From assembly GCA_022844485.1 (NCBI GenBank), contig JALHLQ010000009.1, positions 1 to 64,000 of the forward strand: a stretch of 64,000 nucleotides of DNA. Direction: 5' to 3'. A program made the translations under genes and the position numbers. The notes under the pieces were generated by a model, which saw only the letters and a program-made list of their open reading frames with translations, did no database searches and was not told the origin of the DNA. Positions within the stretch are counted from its first letter, which is position 1. Each line of letters begins with the position of its first letter. Shown piece after piece: positions 44,613 through 53,477 of this stretch. Source of the stretch: Xanthobacteraceae bacterium. Its GTDB lineage: Bacteria > Pseudomonadota > Alphaproteobacteria > Rhizobiales > Xanthobacteraceae.

Positions 44613-45416
44613 GTGGTTCACCGCTCGCTCGTCTTGCTGTTCCCCTCTTCCGAGTCGGCTCCCTTGATCACCGATCCTGTCTTCTACGCCTTCGCGCTGC
44701 CGGCGATCTTCTTTCTCGGATTGTCGAAGGGCGGCTTCGCCGGCGCGGGTCTGCTGGCGACGCCGCTCGTTGCGCTCTATCTGCCGCCCTTGCAGGCGGC
44801 TGCGATCATCCTGCCGCTCCTCATCAGCCAGGACATCATCTCGGTCTGGGTCTACCGGCGCGATTGGGACGCCTGGAACCTGAAAGTGCTGGTCCCGGGC
44901 GCGGTCATCGGGATCGGCATCGCCTGGGCGCTCGCGGCGTATGTATCGGACTCGCATGTGCGGTTGATCGTCGGCCTGATCGCGCTCGCCTTCGTGCTCA
45001 ATGCCTGGTTCGGGCGGATACCGGAGAAGGTGACGCCGACGATACCGCGCGGCATTTTCTGGGGCGCGCTGTCTGGCTTCACCTCGACGCTCATCCAGGC
45101 CGGTAGCCCGCCTTATCAGGTTTATGTCATGCCGCAGAACCTGCCGAAGATGACCTTCGTCGGTACGACGGCGATCTTCTTCGCGGTGATCAATCTGTTG
45201 AAAGTTGTGCCCTATTTCGCGCTCGGGCAATTTTCGGCAGAGAACCTTGCGACCTCTGCGGTGCTCCTGCCGGCGGCCTATGCCACCAACATGTTCGGCA
45301 TCTGGCTCGTGCGGCGCACGCCCACCGAGCTTTTCTATCGCATCGCCTATCTGCTCGTCTTCCTGGTCTCGCTCGAGTTGATCCGTGGCGGGGTTATGGG
45401 GATCTGGCGCGGGTGA
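44613..45416 (+). CDS. TSUP-family (TauE/SafE) permease
   Basis: 267 residues with about eight membrane helices of the TauE/SafE family, which export sulfite or sulfonate-like anions or related organic acids. The conserved first repeat is FFLGLSKGGFAGAGLLATPLVALYL. The second repeat shows GALSGFTSTLIQAGSPPYQVYVMPQ. It starts at a GTG (44613); an internal start cannot be excluded as the first 18 residues are not membrane-like. The substrate is unknown; the divergent prpE suggests, weakly, a short organic acid. Confidence 0.85.
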   Translation: MVHRSLVLLFPSSESAPLITDPVFYAFALPAIFFLGLSKGGFAGAGLLATPLVALYLPPLQAAAIILPLLISQDIISVWVYRRDWDAWNLKVLVPGAVIGIGIAWALAAYVSDSHVRLIVGLIALAFVLNAWFGRIPEKVTPTIPRGIFWGALSGFTSTLIQAGSPPYQVYVMPQNLPKMTFVGTTAIFFAVINLLKVVPYFALGQFSAENLATSAVLLPAAYATNMFGIWLVRRTPTELFYRIAYLLVFLVSLELIRGGVMGIWRG

Positions 45417-45472
45417 GTTGCGCGGGAGGCATGCTTCGCTTAGATTCATGTCATGGTAGAAAGGCCTAGCCA

Positions 45473-45712
45473 ATGAGCGGAAAGGTAAGATTTCGCGGCA
45501 AAGTTGTCCGGCTCGAGAAAGAAGGCTTTGGCATCGTCGAGTTCGACCAGGCCCTTGGCGCCAATACGCATGGGGTGTTCTCGAATACAATCAGCGAACC
45601 CGGAATTCCCTTCCGGGAACTGACGCCCGGCGTGCTGGTGGAGGGGACGGCCGATGTCGATGACCGGGACCTTGCGGCCGTGAAGACGCTGCGCGTTGAA
45701 ACAGCACGCTGA
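45473..45712 (+). CDS. Small beta-rich protein, cold-shock/OB-like
   Basis: 79 residues. The N-terminal pattern GKVVRLEKEGFGIVEFD is similar to the RNP-like strand of cold-shock and S1-type OB folds. The rest is beta-rich and ends VDDRDLAAVKTLRVET. I do not recognise a named family. It could bind nucleic acid. It lies nine bases before the YiiX-like gene and 56 bases after the permease gene, so the two small genes are probably transcribed together. Confidence 0.55.
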   Translation: MSGKVRFRGKVVRLEKEGFGIVEFDQALGANTHGVFSNTISEPGIPFRELTPGVLVEGTADVDDRDLAAVKTLRVETAR

Positions 45713-45721
45713 CCTCTGCGC

Positions 45722-46372
45722 GTGAGCCAGGTTCTCCTCGATCCCGGGACGGTGGGTTCTCCGGCCGATGTCATCTCGATCCCGGTCCTGCCGCGAAAGG
45801 TGAGGGATTTCGGTTTCGTTCCCAACTTCCGGAAGTGCCAGCCTGGCGACCTGATTCTCTTCTCCGAGGTCAGACCAAGCCCGACTGGCCGATTTATTGC
45901 GTGCGTCCAGAACAAAGCTGGATTTGATGATGCGAACTGCCGCTGGACGCATGCCGGCGTTTTTCTATACGACGATCTGATCGTTGAAGCGGTTCCGGTC
46001 AGAGGCGTTGTTCAGCGATCCTTGTATTCGGACATTCCTGATCAAATCATGCGCGTGAGACGCCGCACGACGTTGTCGCAAATCGATGGACACAAGATCG
46101 CGCTGCGGGCATTGAGCATGCTCGGGAGCCGTTACAGTCATCCCGGCGTAGTCGCTCTGGGCTGGGAAATGCTTAAAGGTCTCTGGTCCAGGCCCGCCCT
46201 TTCGGCGCACCGTCATATCGTCATTTGTAGCGAAGTGTTCCACGATGCCTATACAGAGATTACGCGGAATCTTCTTGCCGGCTGCCCAGTCAACACTCCT
46301 GTAACCCCGGCGCATCTGAGTGCGACGCCGGACTTGTCAGACGTCGACATAGGCTGGCTGAAGCTGATCTAG
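45722..46372 (+). CDS. YiiX/LRAT-like permuted papain-fold hydrolase
   Basis: 216 residues starting at GTG. The pattern is that of the circularly permuted NlpC/P60 group (YiiX, YebB, LRAT): GDLILFSEV, then the catalytic His77 in RWTHAGVFLYDDLIVEA, GVVQRSL, and the catalytic Cys169 in IVICSEVFHDAY. His-before-Cys order is the mark of the permuted fold. Members act as peptidases or lipid acyl-transferases. There is no signal peptide, so it is probably cytoplasmic. It is placed between the OB-like gene (9 bases) and an acyl-CoA synthetase gene (14 bases), so an operon is likely. Confidence 0.65.
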   Translation: MSQVLLDPGTVGSPADVISIPVLPRKVRDFGFVPNFRKCQPGDLILFSEVRPSPTGRFIACVQNKAGFDDANCRWTHAGVFLYDDLIVEAVPVRGVVQRSLYSDIPDQIMRVRRRTTLSQIDGHKIALRALSMLGSRYSHPGVVALGWEMLKGLWSRPALSAHRHIVICSEVFHDAYTEITRNLLAGCPVNTPVTPAHLSATPDLSDVDIGWLKLI

Positions 46373-46386
46373 GAGCGAGCGTACCA

Positions 46387-48015
46387 ATGGCCAGCACGCC
46401 TTACGATATTGATCTCGATCGCAATCCGGCGAATTTCCAGCCGCTGACGCCGCTCACGTTTCTCGACCGCGCGGCGGCGGTGTTTCCAGCGCAAACCGCG
46501 ATCATCCATGGGCCGCTGCGCCGGAGCTACCGCGAGTTCTACGCGCGCGTGCGCAAGCTCGCCTCCGTGCTCGCGAAGCGCGGCATCGGGCGGGGCGACA
46601 CCGTCTCGGCGATGCTGTCCAATACGCCGGCCATGCTCGAATGCCACTACGGCGTGCCGATGACGAAGGGCGTGCTCAACACGCTCAACACGCGGCTCGA
46701 TGCAGCCGTGCTCGCTTTCACGCTCGATCATGCGGAAACCAAGGTTCTCATCATCGATCGCGAATTTGCGCCGACGATGAAAGCGGCGCTGGCAATGACC
46801 AAGGTGAGGCCGCTCGTCGTCGATTACGACGATCCGGAATATTCCGGCCCCGGCGACCGGCTCGGAACGATCGAGTACGAGGAGTTCATCGCCGACGGCG
46901 ATCCGGACTACGCCTGGCACATGCCGAACGATGAATGGGACGCAATCTCGCTGAATTACACCTCAGGCACGACCGGCGATCCGAAGGGCGTCGTTTATCA
47001 CCATCGCGGCGCTTATCTTCTGGCGCAGGGCAACGTGCTGACCGGCGAGATGCGCAAGCATGCGGTCTATCTTTGGACCCTCCCGATGTTCCACTGCAAC
47101 GGCTGGTGCTTCCCCTGGACGATCTCGGTCGTCGCCGGCACGCATGTGTGCCTGCGCTGGGTGCGCGCCTCGGCCATGTATGACGCGATCGCCGCGCATA
47201 AAGTGACGCATCTGTGCGGCGCGCCGATCGTGATGTCGACGCTCCTCAACGCGCCGGCGAACGAGAAGAAGCCGCTGCCGCACATGGTCGAATTCTTTAC
47301 CGCCGCCGCGCCGCCACCAGAAGCCGTGCTTGCCGCGATGAAGGACGCGGGGTTCAATGTCACGCATCTCTACGGCCTCACCGAAACCTACGGCCCAGCC
47401 GTGGTCAACGAGTGGCACCGCGCGTGGGATGCGCTCGATCCGGCCGGACAGGCTGCGGTCAAAGCGCGTCAGGGCGTGCGCTACCTTCCGCTGGAGGGGC
47501 TCGACATCATTGATCCGGATACCATGAAGCCTGTGGCGCGGGACGGTGAGACACTCGGCGAAGCCATGTTCCGAGGCAACGTCGTCATGAAAGGCTATCT
47601 CAAGAACAAGCCGGCGACGGACAAGGCGTTCGAGGGCGGCTGGTTTCACTCGGGCGATCTCGGCGTCATGCATCCAGACGGCTACATCCAGTTGAAAGAT
47701 CGCTCGAAGGACATCATCATTTCCGGAGGCGAGAACATCTCATCCATCGAAGTCGAGGATGCGCTCTACAAGCACCCGGCCGTGCAGGCGGCGGCGGTGG
47801 TTGCGAAACCGGACGACAAGTGGGGCGAGACGCCGTGCGCCTTTGTCGAGCTGAAGCCGGGACAAACGGCGAGCGCGGACGAACTGATTGCCTGGTGCAG
47901 GAAGAACCTCGCCGGCTACAAGGTGCCGCGCCACATCGTGTTCGCAGAACTGCCAAAGACATCGACCGGGAAGATTCAGAAATTCAGGCTGCGCGAGATG
48001 GCGAGGGCGGGGTGA
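46387..48015 (+). CDS. AMP-dependent acyl-CoA synthetase (DmdB/medium-chain type)
   Basis: 542 residues of the ANL superfamily, forming an acyl-CoA from a free acid, ATP and CoA. Blocks are ISLNYTSGTTGDPKGVVYHHRG (P-loop near 195), TLPMFHCNGWCFPW, HLYGLTETYGP, GWFHSGDLG, DRSKDIIISGGENISSIEVE and the catalytic C-terminal Lys529 in STGKIQKFRLR. It resembles 3-methylmercaptopropionate-CoA ligase DmdB and medium-chain fatty acid ligases, but the exact acid is uncertain. It may be co-transcribed with the two genes before it. Confidence 0.88.
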   Translation: MASTPYDIDLDRNPANFQPLTPLTFLDRAAAVFPAQTAIIHGPLRRSYREFYARVRKLASVLAKRGIGRGDTVSAMLSNTPAMLECHYGVPMTKGVLNTLNTRLDAAVLAFTLDHAETKVLIIDREFAPTMKAALAMTKVRPLVVDYDDPEYSGPGDRLGTIEYEEFIADGDPDYAWHMPNDEWDAISLNYTSGTTGDPKGVVYHHRGAYLLAQGNVLTGEMRKHAVYLWTLPMFHCNGWCFPWTISVVAGTHVCLRWVRASAMYDAIAAHKVTHLCGAPIVMSTLLNAPANEKKPLPHMVEFFTAAAPPPEAVLAAMKDAGFNVTHLYGLTETYGPAVVNEWHRAWDALDPAGQAAVKARQGVRYLPLEGLDIIDPDTMKPVARDGETLGEAMFRGNVVMKGYLKNKPATDKAFEGGWFHSGDLGVMHPDGYIQLKDRSKDIIISGGENISSIEVEDALYKHPAVQAAAVVAKPDDKWGETPCAFVELKPGQTASADELIAWCRKNLAGYKVPRHIVFAELPKTSTGKIQKFRLREMARAG

Positions 48016-48150
48016 GAACCATTGCCAGACTATCGTGCCAGCTTCGAATATTACTGCGGCCGGTGCACCGGACGCGATTGTCAGCCAAGACGTCGCTAGC
48101 TCACTCAACCGCCGCAAACACCGCCCCACTCGGCTGCGTTCGGAACGAAA

Positions 48151-48176
48151 CCGGCGGCCGCATGCACGGCCGCCGG
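48151..48176 (-). terminator. GC-rich terminator-like hairpin
   Basis: CCGGCGGCCG-CATGCA-CGGCCGCCGG is a perfect ten-base-pair stem. On the minus strand it is followed by TTTCG, so it probably ends the YdcH gene (stop at 48249). On the plus strand the sequence after it has no T tract. It occupies part of the 233-base gene-free interval 48016-48248; the rest holds nothing recognisable. Confidence 0.5.
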
Positions 48177-48248
48177 GCAACAAAATTCTCTCTCGCTCCC
48201 GCGCGCGGAAGCCGCCGCATCTTCAAACTGATCGGCGATCGATCGCGA

Positions 48249-48434
48249 TCAGTGAACCGTCTCTGCAGCCCGACCTTGCAGGCGGGCCATCTCATCCTTC
48301 AATTTCAGTTTGCGCCGCTTCAGCTCCGCTATCCTCAGGTCGTCGGTCGACGGGTGGGCGATGGCGTCGGCAAGTTCGTCTTCAAGGGCCCGGTGCCGTT
48401 TCTCGAGGTCTGCAAGATGCGATTGCATGGACAT
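48249..48434 (-). CDS. YdcH-type DUF465 protein
   Basis: 61 residues. DUF465 proteins form short antiparallel coiled coils of unknown role. The pattern is HLADLEKRHRALEDELADAI, then the linker HPSTDDLRIAELKRRKLKLKDEM. The start at 48434 could also be the ATG two codons later. It is divergent from the second DUF465 gene (211 bases apart). Confidence 0.88.
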   Translation of the reverse strand: MSMQSHLADLEKRHRALEDELADAIAHPSTDDLRIAELKRRKLKLKDEMARLQGRAAETVH

Positions 48435-48645
48435 ATGAGAAGTCTCCTCACGTCAGATTCTCAGCCTGACGTATGAATTGTGACATGACCACTTTCGCAA
48501 GTCGATGGAGGTCCGACTTTGCGGTGCAAAAATATTGAGAGAATCTTCCCGCGTGCCGCCGGAGCTTGAACACGAAGCAGGAAAAAGCAATAATTCTCAA
48601 CGCATTCGCCCATCCTTGGCGGGCTCAATTCGACGAAGCGGCCCA

Positions 48646-48852
48646 ATGACGCAAGAGGAAGAACGCGAGCTCCGGGCGCTGCTTGCGCGCCTGCAGCAGG
48701 AGCACCGCGACCTCGATGCTGCGATCCTGGCCCTCGAAGGGGCGCCCGGAAAGGATATCCTGCAAGTTCAGAGACTGAAGAAGCGCAAACTCCAGTTGCG
48801 CGACCGCATCATCAGCATCGAAGATCATCTGACGCCGGACATCATAGCGTAG
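48646..48852 (+). CDS. Second DUF465-like protein
   Basis: 68 residues. It has the same coiled-coil pattern as its neighbour (EHRDLDAAILAL, linker, LKKRKLQLRDRIISIED) and an acidic head (TQEEERELRALL). The ATG at 48646 fits the length. Its last 11 bases overlap the last 11 bases of the diguanylate cyclase gene on the other strand, an unusual tail-to-tail arrangement. Confidence 0.85.
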   Translation: MTQEEERELRALLARLQQEHRDLDAAILALEGAPGKDILQVQRLKKRKLQLRDRIISIEDHLTPDIIA

Positions 48853-49540
48853 CCGCGGCCTTCCGCGCGGCCTTGCGCACATACATCGCTGCGTCCGCGC
48901 GGGCAAGCGTGTCGACGGGGTGTCCGCACGCGTCCAGCATGGCAATTCCGGCGGAAGCTCCGACGCTCACGTCGTGTTCGCCAATCGTGACGCGCGTATC
49001 TGAAATCGCGATCTCCAGCATCTCCGCCTTTGCGGCGGCATTGGCCTCGCTCACGTTCCAAAGCAAGGCGACAAACTCGTCTCCTCCGATGCGCGCAAGC
49101 GTGTCGGAGGCGCGGATTTCGCCAAGGATGCGCGCCGTCACCGCCCGCAGCAAGGCGTCGCCTGCCGCATGGCCGTGGCGGTCATTCACCGGCTTGAACT
49201 GGTCGAGATCGATATAGACGAGCGCGGCGCGAGCGCCATAACGACGCGCGTAAGCAAGCGAGCGGGAAAGCTCGCGCTCGAACCCGCGCCGATTGTAGAC
49301 GCCGAGCAGGGGATCGATCTCGGCGGCGGCCTCGAGGTCCCTCATCCGTCTGCGGGCAGACTTGAGTTCGTGTTTGAGCGTCTCGATTTCGGCCAAGAGC
49401 TGAATGGCCACCGCGCGCGGCTTCTTGCTCGGCGCCGCGACGGAGTCACGCTCGCCGGCAGTGCGCCGCTGCCGCATGTTGGGCTTCAGCGAACCGGCTG
49501 GCTTGGCGGAGAGGGTCTTGCGGCCCGCGATTCTCGGCAT
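48842..49540 (-). CDS. Cytoplasmic diguanylate cyclase (GGDEF)
   Basis: 232 residues. The first 45 are basic and low complexity. A short coiled coil (45-72, QLLAEIETLKHELKSARRRMRDLE) leads to a GGDEF domain (75-232) with DPLLGVYNRRGFE, DLDQFKPVNDRHGH and an intact GGDEF active site (152-156). It should make c-di-GMP when dimerised through the coiled coil. The RxxD inhibitory site is recognisable as RASD (143-146). No sensor domain is fused. It is divergent from purE (125 bases). Confidence 0.9.
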   Translation of the reverse strand: MPRIAGRKTLSAKPAGSLKPNMRQRRTAGERDSVAAPSKKPRAVAIQLLAEIETLKHELKSARRRMRDLEAAAEIDPLLGVYNRRGFERELSRSLAYARRYGARAALVYIDLDQFKPVNDRHGHAAGDALLRAVTARILGEIRASDTLARIGGDEFVALLWNVSEANAAAKAEMLEIAISDTRVTIGEHDVSVGASAGIAMLDACGHPVDTLARADAAMYVRKAARKAAATL

Positions 49541-49594
49541 CGGTTTGTTAAGCGAATCCTGTTAAGCCATGCAGCATAAGGGAACCGTTTTGCC

Positions 49595-49622
49595 TTGCTA
49601 CTGCAAGACCCCAACCTATAAT
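49595..49622 (+). promoter_or_regulatory. Probable sigma70-type promoter of purEK
   Basis: TTGCTA (49595-49600), a 16-base spacer, and a perfect TATAAT (49617-49622). It is 43 bases upstream of the purE ATG. Confidence 0.6.
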
Positions 49623-49665
49623 CCCCACCTTCTCTTCACGGTGAATCGACGCATCAAAGGCCGAA

Positions 49666-50163
49666 ATGCCGTCAAAACCCGTTGCCATCATCATGGGCAG
49701 CCAGTCCGACTGGGCGACGATGCGGCATGCCGCGGAGACGCTGGATGTGCTTGGCGTCGCCCATGATGATAAAATCATATCCGCGCATCGCACGCCCGAG
49801 CGGCTCTATGCTTTCGCGCGCGGCGCGAAAGAGGCCGGGTTCAAGGTCATTATCGCCGGGGCTGGCGGGGCCGCGCACCTGCCCGGAATGACGGCGTCGT
49901 TGACCTTGTTGCCGGTCTTCGGCGTGCCGGTCGAATCCGCCTCGCTCCTTGGGCAGGACTCGCTCTACTCGATCGTTCAAATGCCGCCCGGCGTGCCGGT
50001 CGGGACGCTGGCGATCGGCAAGCCGGGCGCGATCAATGCCGCGCTGCTTGCAGCCAGCGTGCTGGCACTCTCGGATGCCGCGCTTTCGGAACGGCTCGCG
50101 CAGTGGCGCAGCCGACAGACCGAGGCGGTGGCCCAAACCCCTTCCGACGGACCCTCGGCTTGA
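49666..50163 (+). CDS. purE: N5-carboxyaminoimidazole ribonucleotide mutase
   Basis: 165 residues. It converts N5-CAIR to CAIR in purine synthesis. Class I PurE signatures are present: [13 protein letters not shown] at 7-19, the catalytic His in [22 protein letters not shown], and the [14 protein letters not shown] loop. The stop overlaps the likely TTG start of purK (TTGA), a tight coupling. A good promoter lies upstream. Confidence 0.96.
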   Translation: MPSKPVAIIMGSQSDWATMRHAAETLDVLGVAHDDKIISAHRTPERLYAFARGAKEAGFKVIIAGAGGAAHLPGMTASLTLLPVFGVPVESASLLGQDSLYSIVQMPPGVPVGTLAIGKPGAINAALLAASVLALSDAALSERLAQWRSRQTEAVAQTPSDGPSA

Positions 50164-51260
50164 CTCTCCCGCAACCGCGAGTCCTAGCCCCGGGTGACAC
50201 GATCGGCATTCTGGGCGGCGGGCAATTGGGGCGCATGCTGGCGCTTGCGGCCGCGAAGCTTGGCTTGCACGGCCACATCTATGCACCGGAGCCCGATTCG
50301 CCTGCCTTCGACGTGGTCCGGCGTTCAACCCGCGCCGACTATTCTGATGAAGGCGCGCTCGATCGCTTCGCGCGCGACGTTGACGTTGTCACCTATGAGT
50401 TCGAGAACGTTCCCGCTTTCGCGGCGACGTTTCTTGCGGCGCGCGTGCCCGTCCTTCCCGATCCGAAGGCGCTGGCCGTGACGCAGGACCGCTTCCCGGA
50501 AAAGAGCTTCGTCGCCGGCCTGAGCATTCCGACGGCACAATTTGCGAGCGTCGAGGATTTCACCGGCCTGGAAGCGGCAGCAAGAACGCTAGGCCGCCCC
50601 TGTGTCCTCAAGTGCCGGCGTTTCGGCTACGACGGCAAAGGACAAGTCATCATTCGCGACGGAGCCGATCTTGCGGCTGCGTGGCGCGAAGTGGGCGAAG
50701 CGCCCTCGATCCTGGAAACCTTCGTGCCGTTCGAGCGGGAGATCTCTGTCATTGCGGCTCGTTCGCTCGACGGGCGCGTGGAATGCTTCGATGTCTGCGA
50801 GAATGAGCATCGCAACCATATCTTGAAGGTCACGCGCGTGCCGGCTCGGATACCTCCGGCGCTGGCCGGGAAGGCGCGCGCGATCGCGGATAAAATCGCC
50901 GTTGCCTTCGACTATGTCGGCGTGCTTGCGGTCGAGATGTTCGTTGTACGCGAGCGCGGCGAAGAGACCGTGCTGGTTAACGAGATCGCCCCGCGGGTCC
51001 ATAATTCCGGCCATTGGACCCTTGACGGGGCGTCCGTCTCCCAATTCGAGCAGCATATTCGGGCGGTCGCCGGGTGGCCGCTCATGCGGCCGCTCCGGCA
51101 TGGGCGCATCGAAATGACGAACCTCATCGGGACGGAGGTCCGGGACGCGGCGAAGCTGCTCATCGAGCCCGGCGCCTCGCTGCACCTCTATGGCAAGCGC
51201 AGCATCCAACCGGGGCGCAAGATGGGGCATGTCACACGCGTGTTCCGGGAGGGGACCTGA
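50160..51260 (+). CDS. purK: 5-(carboxyamino)imidazole ribonucleotide synthase
   Basis: 366 residues, an ATP-grasp ligase that makes N5-CAIR from AIR, bicarbonate and ATP. It has [49 protein letters not shown]-grasp VENGE-like [15 protein letters not shown], and [15 protein letters not shown] set the start at TTG 50160, overlapping the purE stop, because the sequence before it belongs to purE in another frame. The alternative GTG 50103 would add 19 unconserved residues. Confidence 0.93.
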   Translation: MTLPQPRVLAPGDTIGILGGGQLGRMLALAAAKLGLHGHIYAPEPDSPAFDVVRRSTRADYSDEGALDRFARDVDVVTYEFENVPAFAATFLAARVPVLPDPKALAVTQDRFPEKSFVAGLSIPTAQFASVEDFTGLEAAARTLGRPCVLKCRRFGYDGKGQVIIRDGADLAAAWREVGEAPSILETFVPFEREISVIAARSLDGRVECFDVCENEHRNHILKVTRVPARIPPALAGKARAIADKIAVAFDYVGVLAVEMFVVRERGEETVLVNEIAPRVHNSGHWTLDGASVSQFEQHIRAVAGWPLMRPLRHGRIEMTNLIGTEVRDAAKLLIEPGASLHLYGKRSIQPGRKMGHVTRVFREGT

Positions 51261-51384
51261 CCGCTAAGGTGGACTTTCGGTGCTGATTCTGCTAAGGGCC
51301 GCGGACTTCGGCGCTTCGCGCTTTCTGCGCGCCGGGTGGCCGGAACCGCAATTCCAAACTCGAAGAGATCGAAGGGACCATTAG

Positions 51385-51666
51385 GTGCAGGTGCTCGTTC
51401 GCGACAACAATGTCGACCAGGCTCTCAAGGCGCTGAAAAAAAAGATGCAGCGCGAGGGCATTTTCCGGGAAATGAAGCTGCGGGGGCACTATGAAAAGCC
51501 CTCTGAGAAGAAAGCTCGCGAGAAGGCGGAAGCGATCCGCCGCGCGCGCAAGCTGGCACGCAAGCGTGCGCAGCGCGAAGGGCTGATCCCCGGCAAGCCG
51601 AAGCCTGCCCCGACCACGCGTACGCCCGGCGGCCGTCCGGCTTTCGGCGGCGGGGGCGGCCGCTAA
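51385..51666 (+). CDS. rpsU: 30S ribosomal protein S21
   Basis: 93 residues, GTG start with a GAAGGGA element before it, as often in Rhizobiales. The S21 core is [29 protein letters not shown], then Lys/Arg-rich helices ([14 protein letters not shown]). The C-terminal tail is longer than the usual 70 residues and Gly/Pro rich ([12 protein letters not shown]). S21 helps the 30S subunit begin translation. The 124-base leader may be structured, but I could not assign a motif. Confidence 0.95.
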   Translation: MQVLVRDNNVDQALKALKKKMQREGIFREMKLRGHYEKPSEKKAREKAEAIRRARKLARKRAQREGLIPGKPKPAPTTRTPGGRPAFGGGGGR

Positions 51667-51797
51667 CCTCTTTGCTCCGGATGATTTGGCTCAGGCGCGG
51701 GCGGCAGCCTGCGCCAGCCTCCCTGTATGGGCAGACGTCCCAAGATCGCCGTAAACTATCGCCAATCGAGCGCCGAACACAGGGCAGAGGCCGTCGA

Positions 51798-52652
51798 ATG
51801 GGGACCATGCCGTCAAGGAGCGCGAGCGCCGCGGCACTTTTTGCCATGATGCTTGCGTTAGCCGGCTGCAAGGCCGTAACGGTCGCGACCTCGGAAGACG
51901 AGGACGCGACTTTCGCCGCTTCGCCGACGAACGTCGCCTCGCTGACAGAGGTGATCCAGCGCAATCCAAACGATCCGCATGCCTACAACATGCGCGGAAG
52001 CGTGCTCGGACGCGCCGGGCGTCGCCAGGATGCGCTGGTCGACTTCAACAAGGCAATCAGCCTCGACCAAAACTACGCGCAAGCCTATGCCAATCGCGCG
52101 CTCGTGTATCGGCAGATGAACAAGTTGGATCTCGCTCTCGCCGATTACAACCGGGCGATCGAGATCGACGCCAATTATGCAGTGGCCTATGTCGGGCGCG
52201 GCACTGTCCATCGGCTGCAGACCCAGCCGCTGAAGGCTTTCGAGGATTTCAACAAGGCCATCGCCCTGCGTCCAGACAATGGACAGGCCTATTACAACCG
52301 CGGGCTGCTCTATCAGGGGCAGAAGCAGCATCAATATGCGATCGATGACTTTACGACCGCCGTCGGCCTGTCGCAGCAACAAGCCGAGCCTCTGATCGCG
52401 CGCGGCTTGAGCTACATCGCCATCAACGATTTCAAATCGGCAGCAGGCGATCTTGATGAAGCCGTGCAGCTCGAGCCGCAGAACCTCCAGGCCTGGACGG
52501 GACGCGGCCTCGCCTATGAGCGCATGGGCGACAAGGAAAAAGCAGCCGGTTCCTACGCGCGCGCCTTGAACATCAAACAGGACTTCGACGCGGCGAAGCA
52601 GGGCTTTGCGCGCGTCGGCGGGAAGTTCGGCCAGACCTACCAGACATTTTGA
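51798..52652 (+). CDS. TPR lipoprotein, NlpI-like
   Basis: 284 residues. A lipoprotein signal peptide (SAAALFAMMLALAGC) puts the lipidated Cys at residue 24. At least six TPR repeats follow from residue 55: NPNDPHAYNMRGSVLGRAGR, QNYAQAYANRALVYRQMNK, ANYAVAYVGRGTVHRL, PDNGQAYYNRGLLYQGQKQ, and others. The architecture resembles NlpI, which adapts proteases and hydrolases at the outer membrane. It is on the same strand as rpsU but 131 bases away. It ends 11 bases from the convergent hydrolase gene. Confidence 0.87.
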   Translation: MGTMPSRSASAAALFAMMLALAGCKAVTVATSEDEDATFAASPTNVASLTEVIQRNPNDPHAYNMRGSVLGRAGRRQDALVDFNKAISLDQNYAQAYANRALVYRQMNKLDLALADYNRAIEIDANYAVAYVGRGTVHRLQTQPLKAFEDFNKAIALRPDNGQAYYNRGLLYQGQKQHQYAIDDFTTAVGLSQQQAEPLIARGLSYIAINDFKSAAGDLDEAVQLEPQNLQAWTGRGLAYERMGDKEKAAGSYARALNIKQDFDAAKQGFARVGGKFGQTYQTF

Positions 52653-52663
52653 AGCGTCCGGCG

Positions 52664-53467
52664 CTATTCCTTCGTTTCCGACAGGAACGCCTTGGCGGCG
52701 GCCAGCGCGCCGTGGGCGTCGAGATCGTTGTGGTCGCCGTCACGCAATCTGACGAAGCGCTTGGGCGACTGGATGCGGGCGTAAAGCCGCTCGCCAAAAC
52801 GGATTGGCACGATGCGGTCCCGCTCGCCATGAATGACGAGGATAGGCGCGGCTATCTTGCCGATGCGCTCGTCGCTGCGGAACTGATCCCACATGAGAAT
52901 GCGGACGGGTACGAACGGGTAGGCGGACGCGGCAATGTCCACGGCGGAGCTGAACGGCGACTCGAGAATGATGCGGGCCACGGGCCGCTCAGCCGCGAGC
53001 GCGACAGCCACGGCGGAGCCGAGCGATTCGCCCCACAGCATGAGCCTCTCAGCCGGATAGTTCTTCACCGCAAACTTGTAGGCGGCTTGCGCATCCAGAA
53101 CGAGCCCCGGCTCGGTCGGCCGTCCGCTCGATCCGCCATAGCCGCGATAGGACAGCGCGATCAACCCCGTGCCATCCGCGGTCAGCGCACGAAATCGCTC
53201 CACCCGCCAGCGCAGCGCGGCGCCATTGCCGTGGAAGTAGAGGACCACCGGCCGCCCTTCGCCGGGCGCGACGTGCCACACGATCACGCGCTCGCCGTCG
53301 ATCGTTGGGAGCACAACCTCCCGCGCTTGCGGAAAGCCCGCCGCGGCCGGCGGCGTTCGCGCGCTTTCCGGGAAATACATCATCGACCGCTGCGCGGCAT
53401 AGAGTAGCGCGACGAGCGCCGCATAGCCAAGCAGCACGGTGATGATCACCCATTTCAGCGTTTGCAT
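52664..53467 (-). CDS. Membrane-anchored alpha/beta hydrolase (ABHD13/Bem46-like)
   Basis: 267 residues. An N-terminal membrane helix (VIITVLLGYAALVALLYAAQ) anchors the protein. The hydrolase core shows the oxyanion block YFHGNGAAL, the nucleophile Ser148 in WGESLGSA, Asp217 in HGERDRIVP and His246 in DGDHNDL. It belongs to the serine aminopeptidase S33/BEM46-like group of unknown substrate. The N-acetyltransferase gene lies 10 bases upstream on the same strand, so it is part of that operon. Confidence 0.88.
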   Translation of the reverse strand: MQTLKWVIITVLLGYAALVALLYAAQRSMMYFPESARTPPAAAGFPQAREVVLPTIDGERVIVWHVAPGEGRPVVLYFHGNGAALRWRVERFRALTADGTGLIALSYRGYGGSSGRPTEPGLVLDAQAAYKFAVKNYPAERLMLWGESLGSAVAVALAAERPVARIILESPFSSAVDIAASAYPFVPVRILMWDQFRSDERIGKIAAPILVIHGERDRIVPIRFGERLYARIQSPKRFVRLRDGDHNDLDAHGALAAAKAFLSETKE

Positions 53468-53477
53468 AAATCGGACC

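Noticed and set aside
44478..45590. In-frame 370-codon extension before prpE
   Set aside because: It is antisense to the TSUP permease gene and has Arg/Asp/His-rich low-complexity composition. A GGGAGG element fixes the start at 44477.
49548..49565. TTAA-N10-TTAA in the GGDEF/purE intergenic region, considered as a CtrA site
   Set aside because: The spacing is 10 rather than 7 bases, which does not match the CtrA full-site geometry.
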